Of a stretch of DNA of 9,963 nucleotides, positions 1 to 6,243 are shown in pieces. Where the stretch lies: contig CAYGJN010000097.1 of the NCBI GenBank assembly GCA_964350135.1, positions 1 to 9,963 on the forward strand, written 5' to 3'. Under the pieces are notes generated by a model. That model was not told the origin of the DNA. It saw only the letters and a list, made by a program, of their open reading frames with translations, and did not search any database. The stretch comes from CAYGJN01 sp964350135 (GTDB lineage: Bacteria > Bdellovibrionota > Bacteriovoracia > Bacteriovoracales > Bacteriovoracaceae). Both the position numbers and the translations under genes were made by a program. The stretch's first letter is position 1. Every line of letters begins with the position of its first letter.

Positions 1-234
1 GCTGGACCCGTTAGATTTAACGTCCCGTTTTATAGGGCACTGCTTAATCTCGATCTTTTTGCGGTTTCAGGGTCTGTTTATGGTTTAACTCGGATAAGGT
101 TACATGTACCCTTGGGTGCCTATGTTTTAACTTTTGGAGGGGCCTTAATTTGGTTAGTTATTATTTCTCAAATAATGTTTTGGCGTATTTCAAAAAAATC
201 TTTAATATCTAATCTAAGACAAGAGTTTAATTAA
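1..234 (+). CDS. ABC transporter permease, C-terminal end (FtsX-fold, LolC/LolE type), partial
   Basis: Only the last 77 codons of this gene are in the window, in frame 1, ending in TAA at 232-234. The visible part has a short extracytoplasmic stretch containing SGSVYGL and RLHVPLGAY. One strongly hydrophobic membrane segment follows (about residues 43-63 of the fragment, VLTFGGALIWLVIISQIMFW). A short basic cytoplasmic tail ends in SNLRQEFN. A last transmembrane helix followed by a tail with LR-x-E is typical of FtsX-like permeases, including LolC/LolE. The stop overlaps the lolD start (TAATG, 232-236), so the two are translationally coupled and presumably form one ABC transporter. By family role it would pull mature lipoproteins out of the inner membrane and pass them to the periplasmic carrier LolA. 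The fragment is too short to tell LolC from LolE, or to exclude a MacB-like permease without the lolD context. Confidence 0.75.
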   Translation, partial: AGPVRFNVPFYRALLNLDLFAVSGSVYGLTRIRLHVPLGAYVLTFGGALIWLVIISQIMFWRISKKSLISNLRQEFN

Positions 235-890
235 TGATAGAAGTTGTAGACCTTCATAAATCCTTTTCAGATCAAAAAGTTCTCAGAGGAGTAGATTTCC
301 ACCTTGGTTTTAAAGATCAATGTGTCATTAGAGGCTCTAGTGGGTCGGGAAAGTCTACACTATTGCATCTTTTAGCAGGTCTAGATAAACCTGATAGAGG
401 GGCCATAGAAGTAAATGGTAGTAATTTAAGCAAGCTCAATGATTCAGATCTCGCTAGCTATAGAAACAATACGATAGGCCTTGTTTTTCAGTTTCATTTT
501 CTGCTTCCCTCAATGTCTGTCTTGGATAATATATATTTACCGGCCAGAATTGGTGGACGTTTTAGTAAAGAAATTGAACTAAGGACCCATGAACTTGCAG
601 ATTACCTAGGTGTGTCACAATGCCTAAAAAAATATCCTTTTCAAATTTCAGGGGGAGAGCAACAGCGTATTAATATTATTCGTGCAGTTTCTATGGCCCC
701 TAAATTATTATTATGCGATGAGCCCACAGGTAATTTAGACTCTGAGAATACTGAAAAAGTTATTTATCTTATTAAAAACATTGCAGCACAATTAGATATA
801 ACCCTTGTGATTATTACCCATGATCAAGAAGTAGCTCGATCCTTTCCACTTGTATACACAATGCAAGATGGCCTGCTACGCAACGCCTAA
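234..890 (+). CDS. lolD: Lipoprotein-releasing ABC transporter ATP-binding protein LolD
   Basis: This 218-residue protein is a complete single ABC ATPase domain of the usual LolD length. Walker A is GSSGSGKST (residues 34-42). The Q-loop region is FQFHFLLP (85-92), close to the FHHLLP form characteristic of LolD. The signature is ISGGEQQR (138-145), Walker B is LLLCDEP (158-164), and the switch His is in ITHD (H196). All catalytic elements are intact, so it should hydrolyse ATP at the cytoplasmic face to drive lipoprotein extraction by the membrane-embedded partner encoded just upstream. One small oddity is RINIIRA after the signature, where most ABC proteins have R-V-A-I-A-R-A. The start is the ATG overlapping the upstream stop, and a weak purine stretch (AAGACAAGAG, ending 225) lies at a plausible ribosome-binding distance. 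MacB-type ATPases are the nearest alternative, but the Q-loop wording and the neighbourhood of bamA, skp and lpx genes favour LolD. Confidence 0.93.
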   Translation: MIEVVDLHKSFSDQKVLRGVDFHLGFKDQCVIRGSSGSGKSTLLHLLAGLDKPDRGAIEVNGSNLSKLNDSDLASYRNNTIGLVFQFHFLLPSMSVLDNIYLPARIGGRFSKEIELRTHELADYLGVSQCLKKYPFQISGGEQQRINIIRAVSMAPKLLLCDEPTGNLDSENTEKVIYLIKNIAAQLDITLVIITHDQEVARSFPLVYTMQDGLLRNA

Positions 891-939
891 GACGCATATT
901 CCTTTGCTTTTTAAAAGTCTTTAAACCCTAAGATATGCT

Positions 940-968
940 TTGTAAGTTTACTAAAGTATTGATATTTT
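940..968 (+). promoter_or_regulatory. Candidate sigma-70-like promoter upstream of bamA
   Basis: The 891-1026 gap is the only one in the window long enough for a conventional promoter. TTGTAA (940-945) and TATTTT (963-968) are separated by 17 bases, and each matches the sigma-70 consensus at four of six positions. It is placed correctly to drive bamA and the closely packed genes after it. In such AT-rich DNA matches of this quality arise by chance, so this is a candidate only. Read-through from lolD is also possible. Confidence 0.3.
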
Positions 969-975
969 TGTTCCT

Positions 976-988
976 CGGGTTTTTCCCG
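976..988 (+). other. Short GC hairpin in the bamA leader
   Basis: CGGG (976-979) and CCCG (985-988) are perfect inverted repeats around a TTTTT loop. They form a four-pair all-GC stem in an otherwise AT-rich leader, just downstream of the candidate promoter and about 40 bases before the bamA start. No uninterrupted T run follows (CTAATTTTAC), so it is a poor intrinsic terminator. It might be a leader structure or chance. Confidence 0.3.
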
Positions 989-1026
989 CTAATTTTACTC
1001 AAGCAATCAGAGAGACGTTGCGCGGA

Positions 1027-3348
1027 ATGTATATTCTAAGAAGTATCCTTCTTATTCTTTTTTTTATAATCGCTTTAACTAGTGAGTCCTTTGCCGAAGG
1101 CAAGGCCCAAATTGGTAAGAGGCAAACTTATTTTAAAGTTGATCAAATTCGTATTGAAGGTGTTCAAAAAGTTGAGCCCGAGGCGATACTAGAAAAAATT
1201 GCAATTCGCCAAGGTATGAATGTTGATAATTATTTAATCCGTTCAGATATTGAACGTATTTATCAAATGAAGCATTTTGAAACTGTTGAGTTTCATCATG
1301 AAAATGAAAAAGGCAAAGACGTACTTGTCATTAAAGTTTCAGAAAAACCCATTATAAAAAAAATTGATTTCAAAGGTAACTCAGAGCTAGATCTTGATGA
1401 GCTGAAAGAGCAGATTAAAACTAAAGAATTTTCAATTCTTGATATTAATACAATTCAAAACGATGTTATTAGTTTGCAAAAATTCTACGAGGAGAAAGGT
1501 TTCTTTCTTGCCAATATTGATTATCAAATAGTCAGAAAACCTAACCAAGTTGCAGAAGTACATTTCATAATTAAAGAGTTTGATAAAGTAAAAGTTAAAC
1601 GTATTACATTTCTAGGAAATGAACGATTCTCTGATGACGAACTCAGAGGAATAATGTTCACAAGAGAAGAAAATCTTCTTTCCTTTATGAGTGGTTCTGG
1701 AAATTTCAAAGAGTTTGATTTTAAAACTGATATAGAGAGAATTAAGTTCTTTTATAAAACAAAAGGTCACCTGCAGGTAATTGTAGGATCTCCAGATGTT
1801 ACAGCTTCCGACGATAAAAAGTGGATTTTTATTACTGTTAATATTGTTGAGGGACCAGTTTTCACAATTAACGATATTACTTTTAATGGTGAAGTATTAT
1901 TTGATGAAGCTGAGCTTCTAGATAAGCTTAGCCTTAAAAAAGGTAGTGAGTACGCTGAAGACCTCTTAAGAGAAGATATTAGAGTCCTCACTGAGTTATA
2001 TCAGGATAAGGGTTATGCCTTTGCAAACGTTTTAAGAAATATTCGAATTGTTCCAGGGGAAACCAAAATTAACCTAGATTTCTCTTTTGAAAAAGGGAAT
2101 ATTGCTTATTTTGGAAAAATCAAAGTCAAAGGAAATACGAAAACAAGAGACAAAGTTATTCGTCGTGAACTCAAAGTTCATGAAGGAATGAAGTACTCAG
2201 GATCTCTTCTTAGAAAATCAAAAGAAAATGTTAATCGCCTTGGGTTCTTTGAACAAAACAGTGTTATTTTTAATACAGTCCCATCAGATGAAGATCCAAA
2301 TATTTTAGATGTTGAAATTCAGATTAAAGAAAGAAATACCGGTCAGCTATCGCTAGGAGCTGGTTACTCGACAGCAAGTGGTGGATTTTTTCAGGGCTCT
2401 GTTGCTCAGAATAACTTTAGAGGTTTAGGGCAAAATCTAAAGCTTAGTTTTCAACAATCAAAAAATACACAGTCATTTAGTTTTAGTTTTACTGAGCCAT
2501 ATTTTTTAGACACAAAATGGTCTTCTGGTTTTGATATCTTTAGACAGAAAAACGAGTTAGGTGAAGATCAGATTGTTGAAAATAAAGGATTTGATTTTAG
2601 ACTTGGTTACCCAATTTACGAATACACAAGAGTTTTTGGAACTTACAAACTTATTGATACTAGTGTTAGTAAAGTTAATGACTCAACATTAGATATTAAT
2701 GTTGAAAACGGTGTGGCCTCAATTGTTGAAGCTGCCCTTATTAGGGATACTAGGAATAATAGATTTGAGCCAAGTAAGGGAAGTTATTTAAGCGTTAGTA
2801 CAGAGTATGCTGGTGTTGGCTTTGATAAAAAATGGGTAAAGTCTGAAGTAGATCTCAGGTATTATCAGTCCATTATAGGAGAGCTGGTTATGCGTACTAG
2901 GTTCCTAGGTGGAAGGCTTTTTGTGGTTGATGGAAATCCAATTCCTCGAAATACAAAGTTTTTCTTAGGTGGACCTCGTAATATGAGAGGGTATGGATCA
3001 AGAGACATCTCTCCTAAGCAAGAGGGGCAAGATACAAGTACTTCACCTCCTGCAACAAGAGTTTATAGCGTTGGTGGTTTGTCTTCTCTTTATTCCACCT
3101 TAGAGTTTGAGCACCCTCTGGTTAAAGAAGCTGGAATGAAGTGGGTTGTTTTTATGGATGCTGGTAATGTTTATCAGGAAGCTTTTACTCAAACCCCAGG
3201 CGATGACTTTTTGCGTTATGACTATGGCTTTGGAATTCGCTGGTTCTCTCCAATAGGTGTTCTACGTTTTGAGTTTGGTTATCCGATCAACCAAAAAGAA
3301 GGTGAAGACAGTAGCCAATTCTTTTTCGATATAGGACAATTGTTCTGA
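1027..3348 (+). CDS. bamA: Outer membrane protein assembly factor BamA
   Basis: BamA is the central beta-barrel insertase of the outer membrane. From the ATG at 1027 the protein has 773 residues. A signal peptide has a hydrophobic core at residues 7-17 and probable cleavage after SFA (23). Five POTRA repeats start near residues 36, 109, 189, 280 and 360, each with the conserved I-x-F/V-x-G strand (IRIEG, IDFKG, ITFLG, ITFNG, IKVKG). The Omp85 barrel runs from about 437. It opens with LSLGAGYS and contains the L6-loop RGY motif (residues 654-656, in GGPRNMRGYGS). The protein ends in FFFDIGQLF, a C-terminal-Phe beta-signal. The start is uncertain. An in-frame TTG at 1018 adds M-R-G, but the purine run AGAGAGA (1009-1015) is only two bases from it and 11 from the ATG. 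Skp follows after 32 bases. The loop after RGY is long and Ser/Thr/Pro-rich (about 657-682). TamA is excluded by the five POTRAs and the skp/lpx context. Confidence 0.96.
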   Translation: MYILRSILLILFFIIALTSESFAEGKAQIGKRQTYFKVDQIRIEGVQKVEPEAILEKIAIRQGMNVDNYLIRSDIERIYQMKHFETVEFHHENEKGKDVLVIKVSEKPIIKKIDFKGNSELDLDELKEQIKTKEFSILDINTIQNDVISLQKFYEEKGFFLANIDYQIVRKPNQVAEVHFIIKEFDKVKVKRITFLGNERFSDDELRGIMFTREENLLSFMSGSGNFKEFDFKTDIERIKFFYKTKGHLQVIVGSPDVTASDDKKWIFITVNIVEGPVFTINDITFNGEVLFDEAELLDKLSLKKGSEYAEDLLREDIRVLTELYQDKGYAFANVLRNIRIVPGETKINLDFSFEKGNIAYFGKIKVKGNTKTRDKVIRRELKVHEGMKYSGSLLRKSKENVNRLGFFEQNSVIFNTVPSDEDPNILDVEIQIKERNTGQLSLGAGYSTASGGFFQGSVAQNNFRGLGQNLKLSFQQSKNTQSFSFSFTEPYFLDTKWSSGFDIFRQKNELGEDQIVENKGFDFRLGYPIYEYTRVFGTYKLIDTSVSKVNDSTLDINVENGVASIVEAALIRDTRNNRFEPSKGSYLSVSTEYAGVGFDKKWVKSEVDLRYYQSIIGELVMRTRFLGGRLFVVDGNPIPRNTKFFLGGPRNMRGYGSRDISPKQEGQDTSTSPPATRVYSVGGLSSLYSTLEFEHPLVKEAGMKWVVFMDAGNVYQEAFTQTPGDDFLRYDYGFGIRWFSPIGVLRFEFGYPINQKEGEDSSQFFFDIGQLF

Positions 3349-3380
3349 TTGTTTTTCTTATCTAAGTACAGGAGATTATT

Positions 3381-3890
3381 ATGTTTAAGGTCCTTCCTTT
3401 AATCGTTGCATTATTTATTTCTGCCAATGCAATGGCCGTTACAGTTGGTGTTGTTAATATGCAGAAAGTTCTCTTCACTGTTAAAGAAGGGGTAGAGGTT
3501 AGGAAAAAACTTGAGTCTCGCTTTAATCAAAAAAAATCAGAGCTTCAAAAAGATGAAAAAAGTTTAAAGGATGAAAAAGATAAGTTTGATAAAAAACTTT
3601 CCGTTATGAGTGATTCAGCAAAAATGAAAGGGCAACAAGATCTGCAAAAAAGATTCCTTGCTCTTGAAACTAAAAGACAAAAATATCAAAAAGAAATTCG
3701 TGAATTGGAATCTAAGCTAACAGATCCTATTGTGAAAAAGATTTATAGTAGTATCGAAGCTGTTTCAAAAAAAGAAAAAGTTGATATGGCCTTTGAAGTA
3801 AGTACTACACCAGTTATTTATGCTGCTAATAAAAAAGATTTAACTAATCTTGTAATTGAGCATCATAATAAGAAAAACCCAGTTAAATAA
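3381..3890 (+). CDS. skp: Periplasmic chaperone Skp/OmpH family
   Basis: This is a 169-residue exported chaperone that holds unfolded outer membrane proteins in the periplasm on their way to the Bam complex. The signal peptide is clear: a Lys at position 3, a hydrophobic core to about 14, and cleavage after ANAMA (19). The mature protein begins VTVGVVNMQKVL, the typical OmpH beta-strand with a conserved Asn/Asp and Gln before the helical arms. Residues about 35-110 are Lys/Glu/Gln-rich heptad-like coiled coil forming the tentacle. A C-terminal strand segment (about 130-157, including DMAFEVSTTPVIYA) closes the trimerisation body. The length matches the family. The start is fixed by a strong AGGAG (3370-3374) six bases upstream. 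The adjacent position between bamA and lpxD is a widespread arrangement in Gram-negative bacteria. An eight-A run at 3529-3536 is in frame and does not disrupt the gene. Confidence 0.93.
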   Translation: MFKVLPLIVALFISANAMAVTVGVVNMQKVLFTVKEGVEVRKKLESRFNQKKSELQKDEKSLKDEKDKFDKKLSVMSDSAKMKGQQDLQKRFLALETKRQKYQKEIRELESKLTDPIVKKIYSSIEAVSKKEKVDMAFEVSTTPVIYAANKKDLTNLVIEHHNKKNPVK

Positions 3891-3895
3891 GACCT

Positions 3896-4939
3896 ATGAT
3901 TATAGATGAACTTAAAAAGCATGACTCCTCACTGGAGTTGTGCTTTTTTAATTTAGACAAAGACCATAGTTTTGAATCAATCAAAACCTTAGACAATATT
4001 TGTGAAAATATAATTCTTTTTGCTAGTGGCCTAAATTATTTTAAAGAATTTCTTCTAAAAATAGAAAGTACCGAATTGAAAACTTGTTTACTCATCGTGA
4101 GCAAAAAAATTATTGATCATAAGCTTTATATTGAAAACGAAAATACTCTTAAACAAAAATTGGGTGGCGTTTGTCATGTTGAAGACGCCGAAGTTGCAAT
4201 GAGCTTTTTAAGCAAACCATTTTATGAAAGATTGCATTGTGAAAGAAATGAGATGGTCGATGGTAGGCAAATGGGTACAGCGATAGTTCATCCAACTGCC
4301 AATATTGCACAGAATGTTTTTATCGGTGAAGGCGTGAAAATCGCTGAAGATGTAACTATCTTAAGTGGCTGTGTTATTTCATCTTTCTCTAGTATTGGTA
4401 AAGGAAGTGTCCTCTATCCAAATGTATCGATTGGTCATGATGTTATTATTGGAGAAAACTGCCGAATTCATTCTGGAACTGTTATTGGCGCTGATGGTTT
4501 TGGGTATAATCATAAAGATGGTATTCATCATAAGCTATGGCATCTAGGCTCTGTTCTTATTGAGGATGATGTCGAAATCGGAGCAAATTGTTGTGTTGAT
4601 CGAGGATCTTTTAAAAATACATTCATTGGACAGGGAACTAAATTAGATAATTCAGTTCATATTGCACATAATTGTAAACTAGGAAAAGGTGTGATCGTTT
4701 GTGGTCAATGCGGTCTTGCAGGAAGTGCTGTTCTTGAAGATTACGCTGTATTGGGTGGTCAAGCTGCTATTGGACCTGGCGTGACTGTAGGTATGGCTTC
4801 TCAAGTTGGTGGTGGAGCAAGAGTAACAAAATCATTTCCAGCAAAATCAAAAGTTTCAGGATATCCAGCAAGGGCGTTGAATGAATGGCTTCGTGCAAAT
4901 GCAGCTTTAAACAAGCTTAGTGAAAAAAGGAAAAGCTAA
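3896..4939 (+). CDS. lpxD: UDP-3-O-acylglucosamine N-acyltransferase LpxD
   Basis: LpxD transfers a 3-hydroxyacyl chain from ACP to the 2-amino group of the acylated, deacetylated UDP-sugar, the third step of lipid A synthesis in the cytoplasm. The 347 residues are close to the E. coli length. Residues about 1-125 form the nucleotide-binding N-terminal domain, which is poorly conserved here. From about residue 130 a left-handed beta-helix of hexapeptide repeats begins. It carries the family signatures IGADGFGY, IGANCCVDRG and VHIAHNCKLGKG, whose second His (H258) matches the catalytic His of E. coli LpxD. GQCGLAGSA follows. The C-terminal helix (about 320-347) is charged, as expected for the ACP-binding tail. 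It starts five bases after the skp stop without a recognisable Shine-Dalgarno, so it may rely on reinitiation. Its stop overlaps fabZ. If the sugar is a 2,3-diamino form, this enzyme would still act at position 2. Confidence 0.95.
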   Translation: MIIDELKKHDSSLELCFFNLDKDHSFESIKTLDNICENIILFASGLNYFKEFLLKIESTELKTCLLIVSKKIIDHKLYIENENTLKQKLGGVCHVEDAEVAMSFLSKPFYERLHCERNEMVDGRQMGTAIVHPTANIAQNVFIGEGVKIAEDVTILSGCVISSFSSIGKGSVLYPNVSIGHDVIIGENCRIHSGTVIGADGFGYNHKDGIHHKLWHLGSVLIEDDVEIGANCCVDRGSFKNTFIGQGTKLDNSVHIAHNCKLGKGVIVCGQCGLAGSAVLEDYAVLGGQAAIGPGVTVGMASQVGGGARVTKSFPAKSKVSGYPARALNEWLRANAALNKLSEKRKS

Positions 4940-5430
4940 TGCATTTAAATATTGATGAGATTAAAAAGTTTATTCCTCATAGAGCTCCGTTTCTGTTTAT
5001 TGATAGTATCGAGAGTATTAGGCCCTCTTCACCTGTAGAGTTAGTTGAAAATAGTCTTATTGCAAAAAATGTAAAAGGTACAAAAGTAACGGCAAAGTTT
5101 CATGTAGGAAAAGGGCTTAAGATATTAGAGGGACATTTTCCAGGGAATCCAATTTTACCTGGAGTGGTTCAAGTTGAAATGATGGCACAGGCATCCTGTT
5201 TTGCAATTTATCCTCATATTAAAAATCCAGAAACTTTTAGTTTAAAAGTTGCACTGTTAAATATTAGTTCAGCGAAATTTAGAAAACCGATAACTCCCGG
5301 TATGGATTTAGTTATTAATTCATATTGCGAGAGAGTACGGGGCGGTATGATGTCTTATAAGTCGAGCATTGTATGTAATGATGAGCTTATGAGTGAGGCA
5401 AGTTACTTAGCTTCAGTAAATATTGATTAA
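4939..5430 (+). CDS. fabZ: 3-hydroxyacyl-[acyl-carrier-protein] dehydratase FabZ
   Basis: FabZ removes water from 3-hydroxyacyl-ACP in fatty acid elongation. It competes with LpxA and LpxD for the same hydroxyacyl-ACP pool, so its level balances phospholipid against lipid A. The 163-residue hotdog-fold protein begins with the family hallmark IKKFIPHRAPFLFID (8-22). The active-site helix motif GHFPGNPILPGVVQVEMMAQ carries the catalytic His66 and Glu80, with the same 14-residue spacing as His54/Glu68 of E. coli FabZ. The Glu, not Asp, and the short length separate it from FabA. It overlaps the lpxD stop by one base (TAATG). AAAGG at 4926-4930 gives a good ribosome-binding site inside the lpxD end. 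The N-terminal part carries a slightly longer segment (about 28-50) than E. coli FabZ. Placement between lpxD and lpxA is the common proteobacterial order. Confidence 0.96.
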   Translation: MHLNIDEIKKFIPHRAPFLFIDSIESIRPSSPVELVENSLIAKNVKGTKVTAKFHVGKGLKILEGHFPGNPILPGVVQVEMMAQASCFAIYPHIKNPETFSLKVALLNISSAKFRKPITPGMDLVINSYCERVRGGMMSYKSSIVCNDELMSEASYLASVNID

Positions 5431-5434
5431 GGAG
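5429..5434 (+). promoter_or_regulatory. Shine-Dalgarno AAGGAG of lpxA overlapping the fabZ stop
   Basis: AAGGAG begins in the last two bases of the fabZ TAA stop and lies five bases before the lpxA ATG at 5440. It is a near-consensus site that fixes the lpxA start. A ribosome finishing fabZ would sit on it, which favours coupled translation of the two genes. Confidence 0.8.
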
Positions 5435-5439
5435 TTTCT

Positions 5440-6234
5440 ATGTCTGTGAGTATACATCCTACTGCTATTGTTCATGATGGTGCTGAGCTTGGCACAAACG
5501 TAGAGATTGGCCCTTTTTCTATTATTGAAGAATTTGTTAAAGTTGGAGATGGATGCAAGATTTCTTCTCATGTAAACTTGCTAGGTCATACAACAATCGG
5601 AAAAAATAATAAGCTTCATCCATATGTATCAATTGGAGCATCTCCACAAGACACGAGTTATAAAAATGAACCCACAAGAGTTGAAGTAGGTGATGATAAT
5701 ATTTTCAGAGAGTATGTCTCTGTCCACAGAGGAACTTTGAAACAGGATGAAGTAACACTTATCGGTAGTCGCAACCTTTTAATGTCATATGTTCATCTTG
5801 GTCATGATGTAATCATTGGGTCTGATTGCGTTATTGTAAATAGTGTTAACTTTGCAGGGCATGTAACTGTAGGAGATCGGGCCATTATAAGCGGTGGTAC
5901 AAATGTTTCGCAATTTATCACAATAGGGCGTGGAGCTTATATTGGTGGTGCTACAGCCATAGATAGAGATATACCACCTTTTTGTACAGCTTATGGAAAT
6001 AGAGTTCGTCTAAAAGGAATTAATATTGTTGGTCTTAGACGTCAGGGTTTTACTAAGCAAGAAATTTCAGAACTTGTAGATTTCTACAGAATAATGGAAG
6101 CCTCAGCGCTTTCTCCTAAGGCTTATGTCGACAACGAGTCTAACCTGGAAGAATTCAAAGATAATACTCTTGTTGCAGAGCTTGCTAGTTGTATTAGAGA
6201 AAGCAAAATTGGTATTGCACCATTTATTTCATAA
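5440..6234 (+). CDS. lpxA: Acyl-[ACP]-UDP-N-acetylglucosamine O-acyltransferase LpxA (possibly N-acylating)
   Basis: LpxA performs the first step of lipid A synthesis, moving a 3-hydroxyacyl chain from ACP to position 3 of UDP-GlcNAc in the cytoplasm. The 264 residues match the family. An N-terminal left-handed beta-helix of hexapeptide repeats starts SIHPTAIVHDGAELG. A C-terminal helical domain starts near GINIVGLRRQGFTKQEI. Aligned by eye with E. coli LpxA at a constant offset of three residues, the catalytic His125 is H122 and His122 is H119. His144 is H141, Asp74 is D71, and the ruler Gly173 is G170. Two active-site positions differ. E. coli Lys76 is S73, with a Lys two residues later in QDTSYKNEPT. 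E. coli His160 is S157, in VSQF. With a possible GnnA gene nine bases downstream, the enzyme may prefer the 3-amino sugar and make an amide, but this is inference. G170 suggests a medium-to-long acyl chain. Confidence 0.95.
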   Translation: MSVSIHPTAIVHDGAELGTNVEIGPFSIIEEFVKVGDGCKISSHVNLLGHTTIGKNNKLHPYVSIGASPQDTSYKNEPTRVEVGDDNIFREYVSVHRGTLKQDEVTLIGSRNLLMSYVHLGHDVIIGSDCVIVNSVNFAGHVTVGDRAIISGGTNVSQFITIGRGAYIGGATAIDRDIPPFCTAYGNRVRLKGINIVGLRRQGFTKQEISELVDFYRIMEASALSPKAYVDNESNLEEFKDNTLVAELASCIRESKIGIAPFIS

Positions 6235-6243
6235 AGGTTTTTT

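Noticed and set aside
910..925. Two TTTAAA hexamers spaced one helical turn apart after lolD, as a possible operator.
   Set aside because: Self-complementary A/T hexamers are expected often in DNA of this composition; there is no longer symmetry around them.
976..996. CGGG-TTTTT-CCCG hairpin as an intrinsic terminator after lolD.
   Set aside because: The stem is only four pairs and no T-run follows it. It also lies downstream of the candidate promoter, so termination there would block bamA.
1524..1991. Two short minus-strand open frames (1524-1709 and 1767-1991) inside bamA.
   Set aside because: They are antisense to conserved POTRA coding sequence, with compositionally odd Ser/Leu-rich products; these are typical reverse-complement shadows.
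3529..3536. An eight-A run in skp as a possible frameshift or slippage site.
   Set aside because: The frame is intact on both sides with sensible coiled-coil sequence, and poly-A runs are common in Lys-rich, AT-rich genes.
4365..4547. A 60-codon open frame inside lpxD.
   Set aside because: It is out of frame within the hexapeptide-repeat region of a clear lpxD; the hydrophobic look comes from reading the repeat codons in a shifted frame.
4290..6000. Hexapeptide repeats in lpxD and lpxA as possible DNA repeats or a duplication.
   Set aside because: The repetition is at protein level (left-handed beta-helix turns) and is normal for both families; the DNA is not repeated.
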